This document shows positions 1 to 8,081 of a DNA stretch of 10,360 bases, piece after piece. The DNA comes from an uncultured Lachnospiraceae bacterium (lineage in GTDB: Bacteria > Bacillota > Clostridia > Lachnospirales > Lachnospiraceae), in contig OMSM01000403.1 in NCBI GenBank assembly GCA_900313745.1, positions 1 through 10,360 of the forward strand. Reading direction: 5' to 3'. Under the pieces are notes generated by a model. It did no database searches. It was given only the letters and a program-made list of their open reading frames with translations, and was not told where the DNA came from. The translations under genes and the position numbers were made by a program. How positions within the stretch are numbered: the first letter of the stretch is position 1; every line of letters begins with the position of its first letter.

Positions 1-2395
1 CTGCTTTCGTCGCCTCAATGCTCTCATCTGTCGCATAGATTCCCTCACTGTTCTTGCGAGTCAGCTCAAACTCCGCTCCGGGCAGGAGTGTTGTGGTCCC
101 CTTGGCAACCTTGTTGAGGATTATCCCTGCGGTCATCGCATCGTTCGGAATCGTCATCACATAGTCCACACTTCCGGTCTCCAGATCGACCGTATAAGTA
201 AGCCAGTTTGCGTAATTGCTGCTGTCTATTGTGACGATCCCTTTTCCGCTGATGGTAAAAGCAATCTCGAATCCTTCCGGGAAACCGGTATATCCGTTCG
301 GAGCCGCGAGTTCCTTGATCGCATACAGACCGGCCGGAAGCGTTTCATCAATCCGAGGTACGATGCCGTTTCCATCCGTAACAAGGTTCTCATATCCCGG
401 TATCGGATCGGCATCGGTGGTCACTACGTCGCCGACTTTCCTTCGGCCATACAGGGCAAATCTGGCTCCGGCCAGCGGCTCGGCAGTCGCGCCGTCCACC
501 TTTTTGACGAGCAGCGTAAAGGGCCGGTTTTTGACGGTCAGCGTCGCGGGGGCGTCCTCGCTCGCCGGGGTTAGAATATAGCTTTCCTCACTCGGCTCGC
601 TTGTCGTGACGGTAATTTTCCCCTCGCCGTCCAGGCGGATCGTCAGAGGCGTATCCAAACCGTAATAGAACTGAGGCGCGGCCGTCTCCGTCAGGATATA
701 ATCCACGTTGCTGCCCAGGTGCGCGGTGGTGATCACCCCGTCCGCTCCGGATTCAAAGGTTCCGATGACCGTTTCACTGCCTTCCCCGTCTTTGCGGGAG
801 AGCACAAACTCAGCTCCCTGCAGCGGAGTCTCCCCGTCCCACTTCGTTTTCTTCAGGATGATTCCGGGACGGTCATTGGTCACGCTGTCCGTGCGCACAT
901 TGGAAGTGTGTTCCCAGGTGCCTTTATCGTACTTCACGTTGTAGGTGTAGTCAATGAAGGCATTCTCTCCCTTCTGTTTGCCCTGTATGGTCAGGGATTC
1001 GCCTTCTCCAATGACGGTGACCTCTTCCGGATTCGTCACGACGCCCTCGTCGTTCACATTCGGGTTAGCGTTTGCGATCTCTACTTCACGGATCTCGTAT
1101 TTGTCAAAGTCCGTCACCTCCGGCACAGGCAGCGTCTGGAAATACCAGTAAACGGACTGGGGCGAATCCGTATACTTCAGCTCGCGCACAGTGCCGGGGA
1201 CCAGTGTCAGATTGTCGTTGTCCCCCGCGGTAAACACCGCAAAATAAGTCGGCTTGCGGTCGGCCATATAATCCGCGTCCGTCCAGGTCTTGTTGACGCG
1301 CAGTCCCCAGCCCTTCAGGTTACAGATATCCACATGGTGGGGATGGTCCTGGTCGGTGCCGGCGACTACGGTATCCCGCACGCCGGTGATCGCGGGCACA
1401 TATTCATCGCCAACCTTCTGCTCGACGTCATTGTATACGTATTTCTGGTAGGAATACCCGTCCGGGATCTCCCAGGGGCGCTCCACGATCTGGAACTGCG
1501 TGCCTGCCAGCACCTGCGGGACTTCCACCGTATACCAAGCGGGGATCTTGGAAATGGCGCCGTTGATGGACGTATCAAAGCTGGCCGCCTTTTTCTGTTC
1601 TTCCGTGAGGGCGCTGAACTCTGATATGCCGGTGGAATCGAAGTGTCCGCCTTCCATACCCGAATCCTTGACCCACACGCAGTAATTATCGTTCGGATCC
1701 TTCACGTGATACCTGTATATGTTCGCCGACGGCAGTACCAATTCGTCCTCTTCACTGGCGGGCACATAGAACTCCGTTCCCAGGTAGAGGCGGAAGCTGA
1801 ATCTGGCGTCGTCATCCTGTATCGCCTTTTCACCCGTTTCGTCGTACAGCTTTTTGGTGAAGGTCACGTTGCGAATCGCGTCGGGATTGACCTGGTTGTC
1901 ATAGTGGACACGGGAGCGTGTTTCGGTCGTGGCGTAGTCGATGCCAAAGTCCTTACGGCCTTCGGATTCCGTAGCAGTTCCGGAGATCATCCGTCCGTCG
2001 ATAGAAGCGCTGTCATAAACGGTGACCTGATCATAGACCGCCGTATTGACGGCGCACTCGACGATCCTGTATTCCGTCATTCCTTCGGGGAAGTTGATCT
2101 CAACGCTTTCATCGGGCTTCAGGAAGAAGACGTCATCGTAGATCAGCCCCGTACCCGGCACGGTAAAGCTGTGCATGAACTTGACCGGTGTAGAGGTGCC
2201 TTCGTAGAACACGTAATCATACGGATTCGCCTCCGTATCGTGCTCCGTTACGGGCGCAATAAAGTTCTGCAGGAGATACTCCTCGTCACTTCCGGCTTTT
2301 TTATACCAGATCTGGTACGGGAACTCCGCAAGCATGGACTCCATCTGGTCAATCCCGGAGACCGTCTTGGTCAGCTGTGCGGTTCCCTTCTTGAC
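1..2395 (-). repeat. Cna-B / SpaA-type domain tract (at least six domains)
   Basis: From residue 1798 the protein is a string of pilin-type beta-sandwich domains. Each has a Lys in its first strand and a Glu in a late strand, the pair that forms an intramolecular isopeptide bond. Likely pairs are Lys1807/Glu1910, Lys1978 or 1979/Glu2102, Lys2166/Glu2234, Lys2312/Glu2367 (in LTETAAP) and Lys2428/Glu2492 (in IKELAAPNGY). A sixth domain starts with Lys2559 and is cut by the window edge. The last three are classic SpaA type with L.GAxF segments. Such tracts form stiff, protease-resistant stalks; isopeptide pairing is inferred from position. Confidence 0.88.
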
Positions 2396-5300
2396 CGCGG
2401 CCAGGTTGAAGCGCATGTGCAGGTTGGAAGCGCCGGCGCCGCGTTCCATATAGAAAATCCGCATGGTGTGGTCGGTATAATCTTTAAAGACCCATTTTCC
2501 GTCAGCATTCTGGACGAATTTACTGGCAACAATTTCCTGAGCCTGGTCTGCCGTGGCGCCCCGCTTTATGGCGTTGTTATAGAACAGATCCCTCAGCGTG
2601 GTATGTCTTCCGTTGACATTGACTTCGCCTGTCCTGAAGTTCACGCTGCCGGGCACCGCGCTGTGGATACCACCCAGGTCAATCACCAGCTCATCGTCCA
2701 CGTAGAGCCAGAAATCGTCGTCGCCTGTGAATTCGAAGATGATATCGTGTCCCCAGGCATCCAGGCCGTTGGGGGTCTGTGTAAACGAAGCTTCCAGCTC
2801 CACGCCGAAATAGTAATCCGTGTTTTTTACCAGGTAGAGTTGTTCATACTTGCGGGGATTGCCGTCCGGCAGGATCCCGCCTGTGGTCGCATACATATTC
2901 TCCCTGTTCACGGAGGTAAAGGTGCCTGCTTCAATATCATTAAAGGGGAAAAACTGCCCATGCTGAAGTGTGGTCCTGTGGTCGATGTCATTGGTGCCCA
3001 ATTCTTTGTACACCGTGAAGGACGAGCCGTCCCCATTCAGACTGGCAAAGTTTTCTGCGCTGTCAAATTCAAAATAGCCAGATGTGTTGTAAATGCTCTC
3101 AATAAAGAGATGGTTCACTTCCTGAGCACCGGCGAACAGCGTTCCCAGAGACCCTTTCTTTGCTGTGGGGTAGCCGTTGTCACCAAGATTGGTCGACAGC
3201 AGCCCCTGGACAAGCGTCGTAACCGCGCCTCCTGCGGTGCTGCCGAGGAAAGTGTTCATCTCTGTCCGGTTATCAAAATTCACGATCTTCATGGTGATGC
3301 CAAACAGGCCATTGTCCACCGTGTCCACCGTGTGCAGCGTGTCGTCCACCGGAATATCTTCCATCTCGGCGAAATAGAAATCCATCGCCTCAGAACGCGG
3401 GCAGGGCACGATTTGACCGTTTTCAACCTTCAGGCCTGCGTAGGCATAGTCGGGGTCATCCCAGGCCAGGATAGTGGAGTAGTACTGGCCATCCTGCCGG
3501 CCCTTCATGTTGATGCCGACCGGATCGGCCGAGAGAATCGCATTGCCCTGCATCTTCGGCCCCAGGTATTGCTGCGAGTACAGATTGAACAGCTCGAAAT
3601 AGCCGTTGGGGGTTCCATCGTCTTCATATTCCGTGAACTGCCACAGCAGGGTATTGGTCCTGTTGCCGACCCACTCAATTGAATCGCCGGTCTCGAAGCA
3701 GGGTACCAGCGTGCCGTTATGATCCACTGCGAAGAACTCATATGCCTTCTTCTGTTCATTCCAGCTGCGGGTATAGAGGATGATCTTTGAGCCAGTCGTG
3801 ATATTTGCGTCCGAAATGCTGACCTTTTTGGCGGAATACGTCATAAAATAATCATTTGTCAGATCGGACAGCTCGACCAGATGCAGCCATTCATTGCCCG
3901 CGCTGCCGCCGACAGAGAATCCCGTCTCGGTCACGCCGCTGTAGGTCAGGGTCGTATCTCCCGCTTTCAGGCAGATTTCCCCTGTGTGCACCCCCGTACC
4001 GGGAACGACCTGGATCCGGGCAGCTGCCTCCTGTGTGTCGACCATGGCCAGACCACTCGGGCTGATGGCAAGATATTTCATCCCCTCGGAAGTCTGCGCG
4101 CTCAGGTAATACAGGTCGTCGCTGACCCACTCGAAGCTCCACATCGAGATATCACTGTCGTTGGGAACGAACAGCTGGCTCGAATTGTTCGATGTGCTCA
4201 GCACCGTAAGCGGCTTGGCTTCCAGGGCATTCCCGGCCACAGCGCTGGCCATCATCGCCTTGCCCGTCACGCCGCCGTTCCAGTTCATCAGGCCGTAGGA
4301 TTTTCCGCCGAGCTCATAGGGATCGCTGGTCACTGTCTCATAATACCAGAGATTCATTTCGTTGTTCTGGTCATTGGCACTATTATAAGAGCAGAATCTT
4401 TCTCCTTTATCGCCGCCCTGCATATTCCAGTACCAGTTGCCATTCCTGAAAGTGAACGAGCCGTTGCTCGACTGTGACACCGTAAAAGCTGTCTTTTCGG
4501 AAGGGTCTGTGGTGAAGGACAGGCTGTTGTTGTTTCCGTTATACACATACTGCCTGGTTTCGCCGTCGGCTGCGAAGCAGTACGCATAGACCTGATTGTC
4601 CGAACCGGCAACTGCTTCAAAGAAATATTTCGAAGCAGCGCTTGCCGGATAACTCTGGGCCGGCTTGGTTTTCTTGATACCGGTTCTGCTGTTGTCGCCC
4701 GTTGTGGTATTGGTAAAGTAATAGCCTTTTGTATGCCCGATATAAAGTCCTTCCGTCCTCTGGATCAATTCATCGACCGATGTAATGGTGCGCCAGCCGA
4801 TCGGAACCGCAGCCGGCCCATCGACGATCGCGTAGGCAGAAAAGCCATCCGCCGCAAAAGAGACCGTTCCCTGTTCCGTTTCCGCGTCCACCACAGCGCC
4901 CGCGTCGTTCTCGTCGGAAAAATGCACTACGCTCAGGCTTTCGCTGTCACTGTCCATCAGTTCAATGCGCACGTCAACCGTACTCCCCGCCACAGGCTGG
5001 TACTTGACGCTGGGATCGTCCTTGTCGACAATGCTGATATCAAACAGCCGGATATACTCCGCGCTGCCGCTTTCCAGGCCAAGCGCGCTCTCGGCTTTCG
5101 CAACATACTCCTCATACAGCTCGGAGGCACGGAGAATCTCTTCAACTGCCAGATCGGCGTCCTCCGGTATGCCGGAATCGGTCCCGCAGGTCACGGTAAT
5201 TTTATAGTTGTGTCCGTCGCTCGCCAGGACGTTTTTCTCGATCTTCGAATACACGACGCCGAACACCGAGAAAGAGTCGGTCTCAAAGCTCGCCGCGGTC

Positions 5301-7786
5301 ACGCCTTCGTCTTCCGCCGCGGAATTGTCCTGCGCGTCCAGCACCGTCGCGTCGCCTTCGCCGTCGATGTGGACCACGTCCAGCTTGACCGCCTCCGTGT
5401 TCAGATCCTCCGGCTGCGCACAGACGATCTCTACCTGCACCGCGCCCGTCGGTTCGATCTCCTCGCCGCCGAACAGGATGGTGATGTCAAAGAACCGTGC
5501 CGCGGCGCTGCTCTTGTCCAGCTCCAGCGCCAGGCCGGCCTGTTCCAAATACGCCTCGTATTCTTCCGTTCCCGGCACGATCTCCCTCACAGCGATCTCC
5601 GCGCCGACCGGGATGCCCGCGTCCTCGCCGTAGCTCAGGCGCACGCTGTAGTCCGTGCCGACGTAGTTCAACTCGCCCGCTTCACAGCGCACCTCGGCCA
5701 CTGTCACGGCGCTCTCCGTCACAGTCTCGCCTTCGCCGTCCACAGCCGTCAGTTCAAAGCGATACTCGCCCGGCAGCTCTGGCACAAAGGCATATTCCTG
5801 CTCCTCGATTCCGAGCAGCCCCGTCCCGGCCGCGTTCCCTTCCGGATCCATCAGGCGGAACGTCAGCCCCGCTGCGCCGTGCGTCTCGAACGTCCAGACC
5901 GCTTCCCGGCCGACGACAGCGCTTTCCGGCGCGTTCAGCGATACGATCGCCAGCCCCGTGTGCTCCGCGGTTTCGCTTTCCCCGGACTCTTCGCCCGTCT
6001 CGTCTTCGGATTCCTCGTCCGTATCTTCGCCGGATTCGGCTCCGGTTTCTTCGGCAGCCACTTCTCCTGTTTCCTCCGAGGGCACACCTTCGCCAGCCTC
6101 ATCCCCCGCGCCGCTGACCGCCTCGGTCAAAGCAACGACCGGCGTCTCGCCTGCGTCCTCTGTCCCGGACGTTTCCTCGTTCTCTGTCTCTTCTTCGATC
6201 TTTTCCTCTACGTTTTCATTCGCCGCGGTTTCATCCTCTGCGTCTTCGTTTTCTTTCGTTTCATCTTCTGCAGCTTCATGCGCGGCGGCTTCGGCTTCCG
6301 CGGCGGCCTCCGTCGCTTCCTGCCTCTCGAGCCACTGCTCGTAGGCCTCGTTCACCAAGCCGTAGCCGAGGATCGTCTCTTCATTTTTCAGGTATGTAAC
6401 GTACCCCACGCTGCGGTTATGGTTTCCTTCCAGCGTCCGGATCGTCACCCGGCCCTTCTCATCCGTGCCGTATTCCACAAAGATGCCCACGTGGTCCGCC
6501 GTTCCGTCCTTCTCCCAATCGAAGAATACCAGATCTCCCGGCAGCAGTTCTTCGCCGTACCGGTCGGCGTTCGCGTACAGTCCAATCGACCGCAGCGCGC
6601 CGATCCATCTCTGGCAGCTTTCACTCCGCGGGAATTCCGCTTCCGGCACCTCCGCGTAGTTCAAGCCGAACGACACGAACATCGCGCACCACTCTTCATA
6701 CGGCATGCCAAAGGCAGCGCCGTACCGCGTCCACCCCTGTCGGCTTCCGTCTTCCCGTACGATGAAGTCTATTTCGCTTTCCCTGTATCCCAGCTGCGTC
6801 TGTGCGATCGTCAAAAGATCCGCCGGCCATTCACCCATCAGTTCCGTGCCCCGCATCGTGCGCTCCCACGTGGCGCGCGTTTCCGGATCGTGCACCGCGC
6901 AGGGGATCTCTGCTTCCGCCGCCGTTTCGCCGTTCGCGCTCGTCAGCGTCACCTGCAGGCGGATCGCCGTGATGTTCTTCACTTTCTGAGTCTGCACGGA
7001 CACCGTATCGCTGAACTCCTCGCTCTCGTACAGCACGATGTCGCCCTGCTTCACCACGATCCGGCACGTCGCTTCCTCCGCACCCTCTCCGCGGCTCAGG
7101 CGAAAACTCACCTCATCGCCCGCAAAGCACGAGAGCATATCCGCCTGTGCGCTCACGCTCAGGTCCACCACGTCCGCCGTCTCTGTCGGTTCCGCTTCTT
7201 CTGCTGGCTCGTCTTCCGCTGCGGTCCCAATCGGCACCTCGCCGGTCTCGGAGACTTCCGTATTATCTGTATTTTCGCTGCTCTCGATATTATCTGCCGT
7301 TTCGATGTTGTCTGTCGGTTCCGCGTTTCCCTCGCCGCGCTCAACCTGCTCGGCGCTTTCTTCCGGCTGTCCGGTCTCCGAGGGGCTCTCCGCTTCTTCC
7401 TTGACTGCCTCAGGCTGTGCTTCAGGTGCGGTTTCCACCGCCAGCTCCGGCTCCGCCGGTAATTCCTTCGGCTTCGGATAGCAGCTTTCTGTGTGGGTAT
7501 GCTCCTCGCGTCCACAGGTCAGAACATTTTTGTAGCACTCCGAGGTGTGCACATGTCCTTCTTCGCCCTCGCGCCCACAGGACAGATCCTGTGTATAGCA
7601 CGTGTCGCTATGTGTGTGCTCTTCCTTCCCGCAAATCGTCGTCATCGTCTCCGCCGGCTGCACCAGGTTCAGGCCCACGCCCAGCACCACGACCGCAGAA
7701 AGCAACGCAACAATCCCGCTCAACACCTGTCGGCGGGTCTTGTCGCGAAGATATTTAGAAATAGGATTCAAGGACGACTGTCTCAT
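1..7786 (-). CDS. Giant modular cell-surface protein: CHAP, fibro-slime and Cna-B/SpaA domains (C-terminus beyond window)
   Basis: I read this frame codon by codon: 2595 residues from ATG at 7786 to the left edge, with no stop. A basic N-terminus (residues 1-19) precedes a hydrophobic segment (20-42). Then come three Cys/His repeats (52-103), a P/E/T-rich linker (104-205), a beta-sandwich-like region (206-310), a CHAP domain (about 336-470; Cys367, His432), an acidic linker (476-608), an Ig/PKD-like domain (611-697), twin modules (698-990), a trefoil-like region (996-1480), a fibro-slime domain (1484-1795) and a Cna-B/SpaA tract from 1798 onward. This order is typical of wall-anchored giant proteins of gut Clostridia. 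A C-terminal sortase signal is expected off-window but not seen. The start is supported by GGGAAGG seven bases upstream; the nearer ATG at 7791 is out of frame and stops at once. Likely role (inference): adhesion plus peptidoglycan cleavage. Ligand unknown. Confidence 0.93.
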   Translation of the reverse strand, partial: MRQSSLNPISKYLRDKTRRQVLSGIVALLSAVVVLGVGLNLVQPAETMTTICGKEEHTHSDTCYTQDLSCGREGEEGHVHTSECYKNVLTCGREEHTHTESCYPKPKELPAEPELAVETAPEAQPEAVKEEAESPSETGQPEESAEQVERGEGNAEPTDNIETADNIESSENTDNTEVSETGEVPIGTAAEDEPAEEAEPTETADVVDLSVSAQADMLSCFAGDEVSFRLSRGEGAEEATCRIVVKQGDIVLYESEEFSDTVSVQTQKVKNITAIRLQVTLTSANGETAAEAEIPCAVHDPETRATWERTMRGTELMGEWPADLLTIAQTQLGYRESEIDFIVREDGSRQGWTRYGAAFGMPYEEWCAMFVSFGLNYAEVPEAEFPRSESCQRWIGALRSIGLYANADRYGEELLPGDLVFFDWEKDGTADHVGIFVEYGTDEKGRVTIRTLEGNHNRSVGYVTYLKNEETILGYGLVNEAYEQWLERQEATEAAAEAEAAAHEAAEDETKENEDAEDETAANENVEEKIEEETENEETSGTEDAGETPVVALTEAVSGAGDEAGEGVPSEETGEVAAEETGAESGEDTDEESEDETGEESGESETAEHTGLAIVSLNAPESAVVGREAVWTFETHGAAGLTFRLMDPEGNAAGTGLLGIEEQEYAFVPELPGEYRFELTAVDGEGETVTESAVTVAEVRCEAGELNYVGTDYSVRLSYGEDAGIPVGAEIAVREIVPGTEEYEAYLEQAGLALELDKSSAAARFFDITILFGGEEIEPTGAVQVEIVCAQPEDLNTEAVKLDVVHIDGEGDATVLDAQDNSAAEDEGVTAASFETDSFSVFGVVYSKIEKNVLASDGHNYKITVTCGTDSGIPEDADLAVEEILRASELYEEYVAKAESALGLESGSAEYIRLFDISIVDKDDPSVKYQPVAGSTVDVRIELMDSDSESLSVVHFSDENDAGAVVDAETEQGTVSFAADGFSAYAIVDGPAAVPIGWRTITSVDELIQRTEGLYIGHTKGYYFTNTTTGDNSRTGIKKTKPAQSYPASAASKYFFEAVAGSDNQVYAYCFAADGETRQYVYNGNNNSLSFTTDPSEKTAFTVSQSSNGSFTFRNGNWYWNMQGGDKGERFCSYNSANDQNNEMNLWYYETVTSDPYELGGKSYGLMNWNGGVTGKAMMASAVAGNALEAKPLTVLSTSNNSSQLFVPNDSDISMWSFEWVSDDLYYLSAQTSEGMKYLAISPSGLAMVDTQEAAARIQVVPGTGVHTGEICLKAGDTTLTYSGVTETGFSVGGSAGNEWLHLVELSDLTNDYFMTYSAKKVSISDANITTGSKIILYTRSWNEQKKAYEFFAVDHNGTLVPCFETGDSIEWVGNRTNTLLWQFTEYEDDGTPNGYFELFNLYSQQYLGPKMQGNAILSADPVGINMKGRQDGQYYSTILAWDDPDYAYAGLKVENGQIVPCPRSEAMDFYFAEMEDIPVDDTLHTVDTVDNGLFGITMKIVNFDNRTEMNTFLGSTAGGAVTTLVQGLLSTNLGDNGYPTAKKGSLGTLFAGAQEVNHLFIESIYNTSGYFEFDSAENFASLNGDGSSFTVYKELGTNDIDHRTTLQHGQFFPFNDIEAGTFTSVNRENMYATTGGILPDGNPRKYEQLYLVKNTDYYFGVELEASFTQTPNGLDAWGHDIIFEFTGDDDFWLYVDDELVIDLGGIHSAVPGSVNFRTGEVNVNGRHTTLRDLFYNNAIKRGATADQAQEIVASKFVQNADGKWVFKDYTDHTMRIFYMERGAGASNLHMRFNLAAVKKGTAQLTKTVSGIDQMESMLAEFPYQIWYKKAGSDEEYLLQNFIAPVTEHDTEANPYDYVFYEGTSTPVKFMHSFTVPGTGLIYDDVFFLKPDESVEINFPEGMTEYRIVECAVNTAVYDQVTVYDSASIDGRMISGTATESEGRKDFGIDYATTETRSRVHYDNQVNPDAIRNVTFTKKLYDETGEKAIQDDDARFSFRLYLGTEFYVPASEEDELVLPSANIYRYHVKDPNDNYCVWVKDSGMEGGHFDSTGISEFSALTEEQKKAASFDTSINGAISKIPAWYTVEVPQVLAGTQFQIVERPWEIPDGYSYQKYVYNDVEQKVGDEYVPAITGVRDTVVAGTDQDHPHHVDICNLKGWGLRVNKTWTDADYMADRKPTYFAVFTAGDNDNLTLVPGTVRELKYTDSPQSVYWYFQTLPVPEVTDFDKYEIREVEIANANPNVNDEGVVTNPEEVTVIGEGESLTIQGKQKGENAFIDYTYNVKYDKGTWEHTSNVRTDSVTNDRPGIILKKTKWDGETPLQGAEFVLSRKDGEGSETVIGTFESGADGVITTAHLGSNVDYILTETAAPQFYYGLDTPLTIRLDGEGKITVTTSEPSEESYILTPASEDAPATLTVKNRPFTLLVKKVDGATAEPLAGARFALYGRRKVGDVVTTDADPIPGYENLVTDGNGIVPRIDETLPAGLYAIKELAAPNGYTGFPEGFEIAFTISGKGIVTIDSSNYANWLTYTVDLETGSVDYVMTIPNDAMTAGIILNKVAKGTTTLLPGAEFELTRKNSEGIYATDESIEATKA
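2402..3337 (-). other. Fibro-slime (PA14-like) domain of the surface protein
   Basis: Residues 1484-1795 match the fibro-slime family, a PA14-related beta-barrel seen in cellulolytic and gut bacteria. Key blocks are GHDIIFEFTGDDDFWLYVDD (1679-1698), then LVIDLGGIHS (1700-1709), where acidic residues and the GGIH turn form the expected calcium and ligand face. The domain closes with HTMRIFYMERGAGASN followed by LHMRFNL (1789-1795), a hallmark block. Upstream blocks FTVYKE and GQFFPFN also fit. By analogy with PA14 domains, a carbohydrate-binding role is likely but unproven. Confidence 0.85.
3347..4801 (-). other. Trefoil-like central region of the surface protein
   Basis: Residues 996-1480 are rich in aromatic, Asn and Ser residues and have short repeating strands such as KYFFEAV, GNWYWNM, LYYLSAQ, KYLAIS and QYLGPKM. 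The pattern of a short aromatic strand followed by a turn recalls beta-trefoil (ricin- or fascin-like) folds that bind carbohydrate. No clear QxW signature is visible, so the assignment is tentative. The region joins the twin modules to the fibro-slime domain without a linker. Confidence 0.4.
4817..5695 (-). repeat. Two tandem ~145-residue modules of unnamed type in the surface protein
   Basis: Residues 698-847 and 848-990 are diverged copies of one module. Shared landmarks in order are: a Y-based strand then GxDxGIP (Gly724-Pro726 and Gly872-Pro874); an acidic strand ending EI; a short Tyr/Glu helix (YEAYLEQA, YEEYVAKA); a strand RFFDITI or IRLFDISI; a strand with VxVEI or VDVRIEL; and a closing motif F-x-x-D-x-F-S-x-F/Y (834-842 and 977-985). 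I have seen this layout in other clostridial adhesins but cannot name the family with certainty. It is probably a beta-rich structural unit. Confidence 0.7.
5963..6361 (-). other. Acidic, low-complexity linker between the CHAP and Ig-like domains
   Basis: Residues 476-608 are dominated by Glu, Ala, Asp, Thr and Gly, with many EET, EDE and GE patterns and almost no hydrophobic residues. This is a disordered, highly negative spacer. A shorter Pro/Glu/Thr-rich spacer at residues 104-205 (positions 7172-7477) precedes the CHAP-side region. Together they would let CHAP move freely on a tether near the membrane. Confidence 0.75.
6377..6781 (-). other. CHAP domain (peptidoglycan amidase/endopeptidase) within the surface protein
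   Basis: Residues about 336-470 fit a CHAP domain of the NlpC/P60 superfamily, which cleaves amide bonds in peptidoglycan. The catalytic Cys367 lies in YEEWCAMFVSF, the usual W-C-A-x-F/W-V motif at the start of the first helix. The catalytic His432 lies in PGDLVFFDW followed by ADHVGI, the typical strand pair. The closing motif IRTLEGN (449-455) supplies the polar third position. All key residues are present, so activity is plausible. A hydrolase inside a long adhesin could remodel the cell's own wall at the anchoring site or attack neighbours; the sequence does not decide between these. Confidence 0.85.
7478..7633 (-). repeat. Three tandem Cys/His repeats (CGxE..HxHxxxCY) in the surface protein
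   Basis: Three copies of the pattern C-G-x-E, a gap, H-x-H-x3-C-Y lie right after the membrane segment. Copy 1 uses Cys52, His57, His59, Cys63 and Tyr64. Copy 2 uses Cys70, His78, His80, Cys84 and Tyr85 with a three-residue insertion. Copy 3 uses Cys91, His96, His98, Cys102 and Tyr103. Each could supply a C2H2 metal site or a disulfide. I have seen the motif in other clostridial surface proteins beside the same membrane segment, but know of no demonstrated function. Confidence 0.85.
7661..7729 (-). other. N-terminal membrane segment / export signal of the surface protein
   Basis: Residues 20-42 are strongly hydrophobic (VLSGIVALLSAVVVLGVGLN) and follow an Arg/Lys-rich stretch ending DKTRRQ, so this is the export signal. 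It ends in LVQPAETM just before the first Cys/His repeat. The arrangement matches the LILPAxTM-type N-terminus I know from clostridial surface proteins. No clean A-x-A signal peptidase site is visible, so it may stay as a membrane anchor or be cut near Ala45. Confidence 0.8.
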
Positions 7787-8036
7787 AACATTACCTTCCC
7801 ATGCCCGATCCTGTGACAATATCATATTCCAGAAAACAGCACAAAGTACTCTCCGCCTTGCGTAACGTCAAAATACTATCACGCTGATGTCGGAATTTCA
7901 TTGTGTTTCCGCTCTCGCGCGTTTCAAGCAGGCGCGACAATGCAGACGTGATAAACATCGACTCGGCTAAGAGCATGTTCGCTGGACTATTGTGTTTTGA
8001 TAACGGTGTTCCCCAACGTTACAAAAATCTCTAATT
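7787..8036 (-). other. Long untranslated leader of the surface-protein gene
   Basis: No convincing gene lies in these 250 bases. They would be transcribed as the leader of the surface gene. One small GC-rich hairpin is visible, with arms 7915-7920 and 7932-7937 (TCGCGC and GCGCGA) around an 11-base loop. I recognise no known riboswitch or attenuator. Confidence 0.4.
7794..7800 (-). promoter_or_regulatory. Ribosome binding site of the surface protein
   Basis: On the minus strand GGGAAGG precedes the ATG at 7786 with a seven-base gap, good Shine-Dalgarno spacing. It fixes the start. An out-of-frame ATG at 7791 lies between the site and the start and ends after two codons. Confidence 0.75.
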
Positions 8037-8065
8037 ATTATATCAAAGATCATGGCGCAGTTCAA
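8037..8065 (-). promoter_or_regulatory. Sigma-A-type promoter for the surface-protein gene
   Basis: On the minus strand TTGAAC (8065-8060) and a perfect TATAAT (8042-8037) are separated by exactly 17 bp. Transcription would begin near 8030, giving a leader of about 240 nt before the ATG at 7786. No better candidate lies closer to the start. The -35 box overlaps one arm of a palindrome. Confidence 0.6.
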
Positions 8066-8081
8066 TTCATGAAAATGAATT
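8064..8081. repeat. AT-rich palindrome with a GAAA loop over the -35 box
   Basis: The arms AATTCAT (8064-8070) and ATGAATT (8075-8081) are perfect inverted repeats around GAAA. The left arm shares 8064-8065 with the -35 hexamer of the surface-gene promoter, so it could be an operator. A run of T at 8091-8097 follows on the plus strand, so a weak terminator is an alternative, though the stem is too AT-rich to be convincing. Confidence 0.35.

Noticed and set aside
4733..7462. Plus-strand frame of 909 codons, with others at 719-1624, 1643-3682 and 3881-4477
   Set aside because: They are codon-aligned with the minus-strand surface gene, so stops are rare because the sense codons seldom use TTA, CTA or TCA. 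The products are Arg/His-rich with no recognisable domain, while the minus strand gives clear CHAP, fibro-slime and Cna-B domains.
7791..7976. Minus-strand 61-codon frame in the surface-gene leader, ending at its ribosome site
   Set aside because: No ribosome site before its ATG and no recognisable protein. Its stop overlapping the GGGAAGG site could suggest coupling, but nothing else supports it.
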